From assembly GCA_007121695.1 (NCBI GenBank), contig SKKC01000393.1, forward strand, positions 1-5,722: a stretch of 5,722 nt of DNA, given 5' to 3'. The translations under genes and the position numbers were made by a program. The notes under the pieces are model-generated. The model was not told the DNA's origin, made no database searches, and saw only the letters and a program-made list of their open reading frames with translations. Origin of the DNA: Spirochaetales bacterium. GTDB lineage: Bacteria > Spirochaetota > Spirochaetia > DSM-27196 > SKKC01. Shown here piece by piece: positions 1-5,084 of the stretch. Each line of letters starts with the position of its first letter. Positions within the stretch are counted from its first letter, which is position 1.

Positions 1-567
1 GATATGCATATCCAGCGAGCGCGACGAGGCGTTACGGGTTCTCAAAAGCGCCATAGCCAGCTCATCGCGGGACACGAGAGAGCCCGCGTGAGCGACGAGA
101 ATCTCCAGAAGACGGAACTCTACCGGCCTGATCTCGACTGCATGACGCGTTGTCCACATCATGGTGGCATCGTAATGCAGTTCCTCGGCCTCGGAACGAT
201 CTGAAAGCTGTTCTCCGGCGTCGCGTCGTATACGAAGATACAGCTCCTCGGCATTCCACGGCTCTTTCATGAAATCCCAGCAGCCAAACAGAAAAGACGG
301 TGTCAGGAGATCCGCCGGACCGAACGCGATGATACGTGTTGTTTCTTTTATGCCAGGGGTTGTCCGCCCGATGCGGACGAGCTGCTCTGCCGGTACGACA
401 CTCCAGTCAGCTCTGGGAAGTGGAGCATCGGGCACCACCATGACGTCGACACCGTCGACGGTACGAAAATAATACTCTATCTGATCTCTCGTTTCTTTTT
501 TTTCGGAGAGAACACACAGTCGTGTTTCGTGAGTGGATCTATTCGGAACGTTATCCCTCGACCTCAT
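1..567 (-). CDS. OmpR/PhoB-type regulator with degenerate receiver domain (3' end outside window)
   Basis: The frame is open from an ATG at 567 to the left edge (189 codons, no stop), so the C-terminus is missing. Residues about 130-189 read as an OmpR/PhoB winged helix, with EFRLLEILVAHAG, LVSRDEL and SRSLDMHI matching the family's EFrLLelL, vvsReeL and sRtlDvhI. Residues about 15-115 look like a receiver: strand 1 is RLCVLSEKKE, and the last part (GCWDFMKEPWNAEEL) matches the usual G-x-x-DfxxKPfxxeEL. The pocket is eroded: the acidic pair is Ser-Glu (21-22), the Thr/Ser position is Phe82, and Lys101 is followed by Glu. An Asp (47) lies near the phosphoacceptor position but the alignment is off by one. 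The start overlaps the pspA stop by 17 bp, which suggests translational coupling; no other ATG, GTG or TTG occurs before residue 43. It is probably a phosphorylation-independent transcription factor of the psp operon; its targets are unknown. Confidence 0.8.
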   Translation of the reverse strand, partial: MRSRDNVPNRSTHETRLCVLSEKKETRDQIEYYFRTVDGVDVMVVPDAPLPRADWSVVPAEQLVRIGRTTPGIKETTRIIAFGPADLLTPSFLFGCWDFMKEPWNAEELYLRIRRDAGEQLSDRSEAEELHYDATMMWTTRHAVEIRPVEFRLLEILVAHAGSLVSRDELAMALLRTRNASSRSLDMHI

Positions 568-1357
568 CGTTCATCTTCTTCTTGAGTTCTTCAAGTGGAT
601 CGTTTTCTACCGAAGATGCGTTCCCGTCGCTCGCCTCGTCTGCCTGCGCCCCGGAATCGCTCTGCCCACTATTGTCTTCGAGGGCCATTCGTTTTTTCAG
701 GTCTTCAAGCATGCGGTCGGTTCCCGCCGACCCGGAACCTTCGAGTTCCTTGAACTTGTCTTCGAGGGAATCGCCTCTCGAAGACATATCCGCGATTTCG
801 CCTGCAGCGGCGACTTCGGCCTCCAGCTGATCGACCCGACTGGCCATGCGGTCAAATACCTCAAACGCACTGGTATTCGACATACCACTGACGGTCTGCT
901 GTATTTTTTTCTGGGCATCTGCACGTTTGGAGCGGGCAATGAGAAGATTCTTCTTGCGTTGTGCCTCATCTATCTTCTGCTGCAGACCGCGCAGGGACTC
1001 CTTCAGCTTCTCGACGGACTCGTGCTGGGCAGTCCACTGCTCCTCGAGTTGCGCAGCGTAGGAGTCGTATTCCTGTTTGCGGGCAAGCGCCTCCCGAGCC
1101 AGATCTTCCTTGCCGGCCTTCAGGGCCATCATAGCCTTGCGTTCCCACTCTGCAGCGTGGTTGCGGTTTTCGTTTACCTGGCGTTCGAGTTTTTTCTCGT
1201 CTGCAATTGCCGATGCGACGCTCTTTTTGCTTTCAATGAGCTGCTGATTCATGTCGACAATCAGCTGATTCAGCATCTTTTCGGGATTTTCCGCCTTGCT
1301 GATCATGTCATTTATGTTTGATTTCACAACGCGGCGAAAACGATCAAAAAGACCCAT
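551..1357 (-). CDS. pspA: PspA/IM30 (Vipp1) family membrane-stress protein
   Basis: A 268-residue protein of the PspA/IM30 family, peripheral inner-membrane proteins of the ESCRT-III superfamily that form rods or rings on stressed membranes. Residues 1-20 (MGLFDRFRRVVKSNINDMIS) form the typical amphipathic N-terminal helix, followed by NPEKMLNQLIVDM, a family hallmark. Residues about 25-205 are almost entirely heptad-rich coiled coil with Gln, Glu, Lys and Ala. The tail is longer than in enterobacterial PspA (about 222 residues). It carries two similar short helices, LEDLKKRM (217-224) and LEELKKKM (255-262), separated by an acidic Ser/Asp/Ala/Gly/Asn linker. The start is supported by a strong Shine-Dalgarno (GGAGGAG, 1364-1370). 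It lies 21 bp downstream of the YbjN-like gene and overlaps the regulator gene that follows. There is no pspF, pspB or pspC in the window, so control differs from the E. coli scheme. Confidence 0.95.
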   Translation of the reverse strand: MGLFDRFRRVVKSNINDMISKAENPEKMLNQLIVDMNQQLIESKKSVASAIADEKKLERQVNENRNHAAEWERKAMMALKAGKEDLAREALARKQEYDSYAAQLEEQWTAQHESVEKLKESLRGLQQKIDEAQRKKNLLIARSKRADAQKKIQQTVSGMSNTSAFEVFDRMASRVDQLEAEVAAAGEIADMSSRGDSLEDKFKELEGSGSAGTDRMLEDLKKRMALEDNSGQSDSGAQADEASDGNASSVENDPLEELKKKMNDEVEG

Positions 1358-1363
1358 AGTCTG

Positions 1364-1370
1364 CTCCTCC
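1364..1370 (-). promoter_or_regulatory. Strong Shine-Dalgarno of pspA
   Basis: GGAGGAG on the minus strand, six bases before the pspA ATG, in the 21-bp gap after the YbjN-like gene. It is the best ribosome binding site in the operon, consistent with pspA being its most abundant product (inference). Confidence 0.8.
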
Positions 1371-1378
1371 GTGTAGCG

Positions 1379-1753
1379 TCAGTTTCGAAACGCTGAGAGC
1401 GTGGGGTAATGCTGCGCGAGCGATAGGCCTATCGCGTCAAGCGCGCCCTGAAATTCTTCATAGTCGAGAGTTGATGTTTCAAAGGTTTCTACGAGGATCA
1501 CGTCGTTCTCGTCGAGCGCGTACGCACCATAGACAAGATCTACGTTGAGTCGAAGAAGCTCCTCAAACAGTTCAGTGCTTCGCTCGGCCGGCACGTCCAT
1601 GACCTTGGTACGAATCGTGACAAGACTGTCTTCAACGAACACGAAGACGTTCCCGAGCCCCTTGTCGTCGTCGTTAATGACCCATACGTTGTCACCGGCT
1701 TCTTCGTAGGTAATCGCCAGATTGATCAGATACCCTTCAATTTTTGATTGCAC
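1379..1753 (-). CDS. YbjN / type III secretion chaperone-like (CesT fold) small protein
   Basis: A 124-residue acidic cytoplasmic protein with no signal peptide or membrane segment. The pattern of an N-terminal helix (residues 2-17), then strands around 22-28, 33-39 and 43-49, a central helix with LFEELLRLN (62-70), strands YGAYALDEND and VILVETFE, and a C-terminal helix is that of the YbjN / CesT-Tir chaperone fold, including the family-like LL-x-x-N and faLde motifs. The start is GTG at 1751-1753, chosen because AGGAG lies six bases upstream (1760-1764) and no earlier start fits. It sits 58 bp after the STAS gene and 21 bp before pspA. Proteins of this fold bind other proteins, so a role as chaperone or adaptor for PspA or the STAS protein is a reasonable inference, not shown by sequence. 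Confidence 0.75.
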   Translation of the reverse strand: MQSKIEGYLINLAITYEEAGDNVWVINDDDKGLGNVFVFVEDSLVTIRTKVMDVPAERSTELFEELLRLNVDLVYGAYALDENDVILVETFETSTLDYEEFQGALDAIGLSLAQHYPTLSAFRN

Positions 1754-1759
1754 AACCTG

Positions 1760-1764
1760 CTCCT
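1760..1764 (-). promoter_or_regulatory. Ribosome binding site for the GTG-started YbjN-like gene
   Basis: AGGAG on the minus strand, six bases before the GTG at 1753. It decides the start of the small gene, which has no upstream ATG in frame. Confidence 0.7.
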
Positions 1765-1797
1765 GGAACCCGCGATAGTGTGTATGATCAATGCGCC

Positions 1798-1813
1798 AGG
1801 CTATTAATAGCCT
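1798..1813 (-). repeat. Perfect 16-bp palindrome at the STAS gene stop / upstream of the YbjN-like gene
   Basis: AGGCTATTAATAGCCT is a perfect inverted repeat overlapping the STAS stop codon (1812-1814) and reaching into the gap before the YbjN-like gene. As RNA it could form a 6-bp stem with a UUAA loop. No T-run follows on either strand, so it is not a standard intrinsic terminator. An operator, a processing site or a weak attenuator are possible. Confidence 0.5.
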
Positions 1814-2363
1814 AGCCCAAAAATACCTGTCCTGCAGCGTCTATGGCAAGGATGGTCTTGCAATTGGAACAACGAAATCGACCGGATTTGGATGCCTTCA
1901 GCTTCGTCGAACAAATGGGACAGCGGAAAATCTTTGGAAACACACTGGTTTCGACAGTCTTGCCTCCGGCAGAGAAAAACTGAATCGCGTCGTCCATATT
2001 GTCCTTGATCTGAAAAAACTGTGAAAAACCGAGCAGCTGGAACACTTCGTACACTTTTGGCTGAATTTCGAGCAATACGAGATCGCCCCCGCGCGGCTTC
2101 ACGGCCTTCAGGAACGCGGTAAAAGACCCGATGCCGGTGCTCGAAACGTAATTCAGACCGCCACAATGAAAAATCAGTCGTGGAAAGCCTGCTTCAATGG
2201 CCCGGTTGACCCGTTTCTGGAAAAAGTTCGAATTATATGTATCGATATACCCGTTCAAAAAGAGTATGAGACACCCGTCTGCTTCCTGCACTTTCTGAAG
2301 GCTTATTTTGAGGCTCTCGTCTTTTTCTTCGTCGAAACCGGGAACAATATCGTTATTACTCAT
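1812..2363 (-). CDS. STAS-domain protein (anti-sigma-factor antagonist type) with C-terminal zinc ribbon
   Basis: A 183-residue soluble protein in two parts. Residues about 17-130 form a STAS domain: LILFLNGYIDTYNSNFFQKRV gives the first strands and helix, PRLIFHCGGLNYVSSTGIGSF is the conserved loop, and VYEVFQLLGFSQFFQI is the typical end. By alignment with SpoIIAA/RsbV, Ser75 in SSTG is the likely phosphorylation site; the residue before it is Ser rather than the Asp of SpoIIAA. Residues 146-183 are a four-cysteine zinc ribbon (C148-x2-C151 and C165-x2-C168, with a CPxC start). STAS antagonists normally end after about 110 residues, so the ribbon is an addition, perhaps a protein- or nucleic-acid-binding surface. 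The start has AGAAGG seven bases upstream. It is the first gene of the putative psp operon, behind a good promoter. No RsbW-like kinase is in the window, so its partner is encoded elsewhere. Confidence 0.88.
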   Translation of the reverse strand: MSNNDIVPGFDEEKDESLKISLQKVQEADGCLILFLNGYIDTYNSNFFQKRVNRAIEAGFPRLIFHCGGLNYVSSTGIGSFTAFLKAVKPRGGDLVLLEIQPKVYEVFQLLGFSQFFQIKDNMDDAIQFFSAGGKTVETSVFPKIFRCPICSTKLKASKSGRFRCSNCKTILAIDAAGQVFLG

Positions 2364-2370
2364 TCATTAC

Positions 2371-2390
2371 CTTCTAGAAGAACGGCCGTT
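2371..2390 (-). repeat. Two abutting 10-bp palindromes in the STAS leader
   Basis: CTTCTAGAAG (2371-2380) and AACGGCCGTT (2381-2390) are both perfect palindromes lying edge to edge in the 5' leader. The first overlaps the Shine-Dalgarno of the STAS gene. They could bind a dimeric regulator or be chance; neither can fold alone with a normal loop. Confidence 0.35.
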
Positions 2391-2444
2391 AGCCGCCGAT
2401 GCTATTTTTAAACAGTATAAACCAAGGACACGTTTTCCTGCCAC

Positions 2445-2473
2445 ATAGTAGTGCCCACACCCCTCTTTGTCAA
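2445..2473 (-). promoter_or_regulatory. Sigma-70-type promoter of the STAS-YbjN-pspA-regulator operon
   Basis: On the minus strand a consensus -35 TTGACA (2473-2468) is followed after exactly 17 bp by TACTAT (2450-2445, four of six matches). The predicted transcript starts near 2438 and gives a leader of about 75 nt. A second -10-like TATACT lies at 2419-2414 but has no matching -35. The position just after the SDR gene stop indicates the operon starts here rather than at the SDR gene. Confidence 0.6.
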
Positions 2474-2497
2474 ATCTTGCAGCCCGAACCGAATCTG

Positions 2498-3229
2498 TCA
2501 AAGTATACCGTCCGATGCGTTGATGGTTGCTCCGTTTACGGCCGGGGTCGTGCATAGAACGTGTGCTATGCGAGCGACTTCTGTGCGGTCGGTCAGGCGC
2601 CCCGTCGGGCTGCGTCGCCGGTATCGCTGTCGTTGCTCGTCGTCAAGGTACTCGGTATCAACGTAGCCTGGACAGACCACGTTGCAGGTCACACCCGATG
2701 ATGCATGAGAACGCGCTATGGATCGCGCAAGCGACGACAGCCCGGCCTTGGCAGCCGTATACGCCGGTGCTTCAGTTGAGGGTCGCCGTTCATCTCCAGC
2801 CGTTGCCCCGAAAAACACGATGCGACCAAAGCCTTCAGAGACCATGTACGGAAGACACCACTCCGCAAGCACGCCCGGAAGCGCGAGGTTCATGGTTACC
2901 ATATCGTCCCAGGCAGTACGCGCGGAATCGGAGCACAGAGGGGTCCACGCGATCGGACCAAAGGCGACAATCAGGATGTGAACGTCGGTAAACGGCCGAA
3001 ACGCGTCGAGATCGGTGAGCGACGTCAATCTCGCACACAGCGTCCCGGGTATTCTGCCCGATGTTTCTCCGAACCGGTTTGCGAGGCGCTGGAGTTTCTC
3101 ACAATTATGGCCGCCATGCAGGGTCATTTGAACACCTGCTTCGTGGAGGCTCCCGGCCACCGCGGATCCGATACCGCCTGAACCGCCAACGATCAATGCA
3201 CGTCGCCCGTCAAGATTTCCCGTACTCAC
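2498..3229 (-). CDS. Short-chain dehydrogenase/reductase (classical SDR) with altered active site
   Basis: A 243-residue classical SDR, an NAD(P)-dependent oxidoreductase with a Rossmann fold; the substrate cannot be read from sequence. The cofactor loop is GGSGGIG (15-21), the catalytic Asn is N114 in VTMNLALPG, and Tyr157 and Lys161 form the YxxxK pair in AYTAAKAG. CPGYVDTEY (186-194) and the end TINASDG match FabG-like enzymes. Two features are unusual. The Ser expected in the GRIVxxGS segment is Ala142 (followed by Thr143), with two extra residues before Tyr157. The NNAG motif reads VAFG (88-91). The start is GTG at 3229, directly before strand 1; no good Shine-Dalgarno is near (AAAGGCAGGG ends about 11-12 bases upstream). 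It diverges from the secreted-protein gene and is separated from the STAS gene by 134 bp. It may use Thr143 or have lost the standard reaction. Confidence 0.88.
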   Translation of the reverse strand: MSTGNLDGRRALIVGGSGGIGSAVAGSLHEAGVQMTLHGGHNCEKLQRLANRFGETSGRIPGTLCARLTSLTDLDAFRPFTDVHILIVAFGPIAWTPLCSDSARTAWDDMVTMNLALPGVLAEWCLPYMVSEGFGRIVFFGATAGDERRPSTEAPAYTAAKAGLSSLARSIARSHASSGVTCNVVCPGYVDTEYLDDEQRQRYRRRSPTGRLTDRTEVARIAHVLCTTPAVNGATINASDGIL

Positions 3230-3258
3230 GCATGAAACAGTGCCCTGCCTTTACCTGT

Positions 3259-3280
3259 CTGTCAAATACTCCTGTGACAG
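3259..3280. repeat. Interrupted dyad CTGTCA-N10-TGACAG between divergent genes
   Basis: Six-base arms, CTGTCA (3259-3264) and TGACAG (3275-3280), spaced by ten bases. It overlaps the -35 of the rightward promoter and a TTGACA on the other strand (3265-3260). The size and position fit a binding site for a dimeric regulator acting on both genes. The arms also resemble -35 boxes, which could explain the symmetry without an operator. Confidence 0.4.
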
Positions 3281-3301
3281 CAGCTCACAAGCTGTTATAC
3301 T
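3274..3301 (+). promoter_or_regulatory. Promoter of the secreted-protein gene
   Basis: GTGACA (3274-3279, five of six matches to the -35) lies 16 bp before TATACT (3296-3301, five of six matches to the -10). The predicted transcript starts near 3308 and gives a leader of about 40 nt that contains the Shine-Dalgarno. A short inverted repeat, CAGCT-CACA-AGCTG (3281-3294), lies in the spacer. Confidence 0.55.
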
Positions 3302-3337
3302 CGGGGTGGCTTTCGTCGCATAGAATACACTGATTCC

Positions 3338-3342
3338 GGAGG
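3338..3342 (+). promoter_or_regulatory. Ribosome binding site selecting the ATG at 3348
   Basis: GGAGG ends five bases before ATG 3348. The in-frame GTG at 3342 overlaps the last base of this site, so ATG 3348 is the start, two codons shorter than the longest frame. Confidence 0.75.
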
Positions 3343-3347
3343 TGCTC

Positions 3348-3836
3348 ATGCGCCCTGTATACCGACCTGTTATCATCATCACCCTGCTTATTCTTGTGCT
3401 TTTCGCTTTTTCGGCAGGAGGCAGCGAAGCGCTGCCCGGAGACCGGGTTGATTTCGACATGACCGTGCAGCGGCTCTACGAACGGGCGCAACGCATGCCC
3501 GTCGGCCCTGCCGGTGACGATACCATCTTTATCCTCGACGGACACGTGGCGGCGATATCGATTCTTCCCGGCGATGGTCCGTTTCGCGCCGAAATCGAAC
3601 TCGTTACAGGCTCCTGGCAAGGCTTGCGAAGAGTGACCCTTCACAGGGTGATTGTCGTAGCAGACGAAGGCTTTGAAAGCAGAATCTCCGCCCGGCCGCT
3701 CCCCCAACCCGATCCGGGCATGGTGGTTTCGGGTATCGAGATTCTGGTGGCAGGGCGAATTACCGAGATACGGCAGGACTCAGGCGGGAGGAGAGTGCCG
3801 GTCGTCCAGGCCGACAGAATCCGTACCCGCCGCTGA
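3348..3836 (+). CDS. Small secreted or membrane-anchored protein of unknown function
   Basis: I do not recognise a family. The 162-residue product begins with a basic stretch (MRPVYRP), then a hydrophobic segment (residues about 8-23, VIIITLLILVLFAFSA) and small residues (GGSEA), as in a signal peptide or an uncleaved N-terminal anchor. There is no lipobox cysteine. The rest (about 130 residues) is predicted exported, with alternating strand-like stretches (TIFILDGHVAAISIL, RAEIELVTG, TLHRVIVVAD, GIEILVAGRITEI, VVQADRIRTRR) and no cysteines. The pattern suggests an all-beta, perhaps OB- or barrel-like, domain, but this is a guess. The start is fixed by GGAGG at 3338-3342. It has its own promoter and diverges from the SDR gene. 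Its last 57 bp overlap the sigma-54 activator gene convergently. Confidence 0.75.
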   Translation: MRPVYRPVIIITLLILVLFAFSAGGSEALPGDRVDFDMTVQRLYERAQRMPVGPAGDDTIFILDGHVAAISILPGDGPFRAEIELVTGSWQGLRRVTLHRVIVVADEGFESRISARPLPQPDPGMVVSGIEILVAGRITEIRQDSGGRRVPVVQADRIRTRR

Positions 3837-4988
3837 GCCGGTCAGAACGCCTGCATGCAGGTCTGAACGCAAGGCCTGTCGCACGGCGCTTTCGTCGATG
3901 CAGCACGAATCCGACAGCACCGCTGATCGCACGACTAGGTTACGAAACTCCCTGACATTCCCGGGATACGGAAGCGCTCGAAGCAGGTATAATGCCGTGG
4001 TGGAGAGTTGGTGCTCCCGGTCGGGAAATGATTCGCGAAGTATATCTTCGGCGAGAACAGGAAGATCCTCTGGTCGCTCCCGGAGTGGAGGCACGCACAG
4101 GGTAAGTACGTTGAGTCGATAGAGCAGATCGAGTCGGAACCGACCGGCAACGACCGCGTCTGACAGGTTCCGGTTGGTTGCCGCGATTATTCTGACGTCG
4201 ACATCGTGCACCTTGTCTGCGCCGACCGGGCGCACCTGTGAAGTCTCGATTGCTCGCAGCAGCGCCACCTGGCCTGACGGGGACAACTCGCCTATCTCAT
4301 CGAGAAAGAGACTCCCTCCATGCGCGCACACGAACGCGCCCTCACGCGGGTGGGCCCCGGTATATGCGCCGGTGGCGACGCCAAACATATCAGACTCGAA
4401 TAGCTCATGCGGAATGGCTCCACAGTTACGGGGAACGAGACTGCCGGAGGCACGAGGGGAGAGATCGTGGATTGACTGCGCGACGATCTCCTTTCCGGTC
4501 CCGCTCTCGCCGGAAATGAGAACCGGTGCGTTGGCATCGGCATACCGTTCTATGTGTGCAGCAAGATTCTGCATTGCGGGTGAAGGATAGCGACGCAGAT
4601 ACCCCCCGGACTCGGACCGCTGGGCCTCGCTCGTTTCTGCGCCCGGCCCCAGGAGCCCGGCGGCGCTGCGAACTGCTTCGAGCAGGCGGCGCCGGGACAG
4701 CGGCTTGGCTATGTAATCGACAGCACCGGCACGAATAATCCTGACCACCGCATTGAGATCCCGTGCAGCTCCGATGACAATGCAGGGGATGCCCGAACAG
4801 GCGAAGGCCGAAAGCTGTTGCAGCAGCGAACTGTCCCTGAGGTTGCTGTCGATAATCCGTATACGCTCGCCTTCGAGAGGAACCTGCGGCATTCCGGAGT
4901 TCACGATTGTCAGATCAAAAAACGGTAATACCGATGACACGAGGTTCGCCAGTGATTTACTGGAAGATATCACTGTAATTTTCGTCAT
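3780..4988 (-). CDS. Sigma-54-dependent activator (AAA+) with degenerate receiver and no DNA-binding domain
   Basis: A 402-residue NtrC-type activator. Residues 1-115 form a receiver: Asp47 (IIDSNL) is at the phosphoacceptor position and Lys95 (IAKPL) is kept, but the acidic pair is replaced by serines (SSS, 8-10) and the Thr/Ser position is Gly73, so phosphorylation is doubtful. The AAA+ domain (about 133-360) is complete: Walker A GESGTGKE (160-167), the sigma-54 contact loop as GAYTGA (207-212), Walker B SLFLDE (226-231), sensor I ATNRN (270-274), arginine-finger segment FRLDLLYRLNV (284-294) and sensor II YPGNVREF (341-348). About 40 residues follow, rich in Ser, Gly, Asp and Ala, with no Fis-type helix-turn-helix. 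Related activators without this domain, such as Helicobacter FlgR, act from solution. ATG 4988 has no Shine-Dalgarno. The target genes are unknown, and I find no -24/-12 promoter in the window. Confidence 0.92.
   Translation of the reverse strand: MTKITVISSSKSLANLVSSVLPFFDLTIVNSGMPQVPLEGERIRIIDSNLRDSSLLQQLSAFACSGIPCIVIGAARDLNAVVRIIRAGAVDYIAKPLSRRRLLEAVRSAAGLLGPGAETSEAQRSESGGYLRRYPSPAMQNLAAHIERYADANAPVLISGESGTGKEIVAQSIHDLSPRASGSLVPRNCGAIPHELFESDMFGVATGAYTGAHPREGAFVCAHGGSLFLDEIGELSPSGQVALLRAIETSQVRPVGADKVHDVDVRIIAATNRNLSDAVVAGRFRLDLLYRLNVLTLCVPPLRERPEDLPVLAEDILRESFPDREHQLSTTALYLLRALPYPGNVREFRNLVVRSAVLSDSCCIDESAVRQALRSDLHAGVLTGSAAGTDSVGLDDRHSPPA
3841..3870. repeat. 12-bp palindrome flanked by near-identical 10-bp direct repeats
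   Basis: GTCAGAACGC (3841-3850) and GTCTGAACGC (3861-3870) differ at one base and flank CTGCATGCAG; with one base on each side the palindrome is CCTGCATGCAGG (3850-3861). It lies inside the 3' end of the sigma-54 activator gene, just beyond the stop of the convergent gene. No T-run follows, so an intrinsic terminator is not supported. Confidence 0.4.
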
Positions 4989-4997
4989 GTATCGTGT

Positions 4998-5003
4998 TGT
5001 ATA
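4998..5003 (-). promoter_or_regulatory. Possible -10 box of the sigma-54 activator gene
   Basis: TATACA on the minus strand after a run of T, with only a poor -35 upstream. Transcription from it would start about three bases before the ATG at 4988, giving an almost leaderless message, in line with the missing Shine-Dalgarno. A GGTGT-N7-ACACC dyad (5015-5031) lies at the -35 position and may be an operator. Confidence 0.3.
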
Positions 5004-5055
5004 AAAAATGACGGGGTGTGTCTATAACACCAGAGTGGCGAACAGCACGGCTTGC

Positions 5056-5084
5056 TTGCCCCGCCCCCCACTTGTGCTCATAAT
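5056..5084 (+). promoter_or_regulatory. Promoter of the FxsA-like gene
   Basis: TTGCCC (5056-5061, four of six) lies 17 bp before CATAAT (5079-5084, five of six). The predicted first transcribed base falls at about 5091, which is the first base of the GTG chosen as start. Confidence 0.45.

Noticed and set aside
533..1321. Long plus-strand frame of 262 codons
   Set aside because: It lies antisense to pspA, whose protein matches its family over the full length; the plus frame has no recognisable domain and is a by-product of pspA codon usage.
2527..2991. Plus-strand frame of 154 codons
   Set aside because: It is antisense to the SDR gene, Arg/Pro/Cys-rich and without motifs, while the SDR motifs on the minus strand are clear.
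3302..3319. Possible sigma-54 (-24/-12) promoter upstream of the secreted-protein gene
   Set aside because: The GG and GC pairs are not ten bases apart, and a better sigma-70-type promoter lies just upstream.
3285..3707. Minus-strand frame of 140 codons that might hold the missing C-terminal part of the sigma-54 activator
   Set aside because: No Fis-type helix-turn-helix is visible in it, and it is antisense to the secreted-protein gene, which has its own promoter, ribosome binding site and signal peptide.
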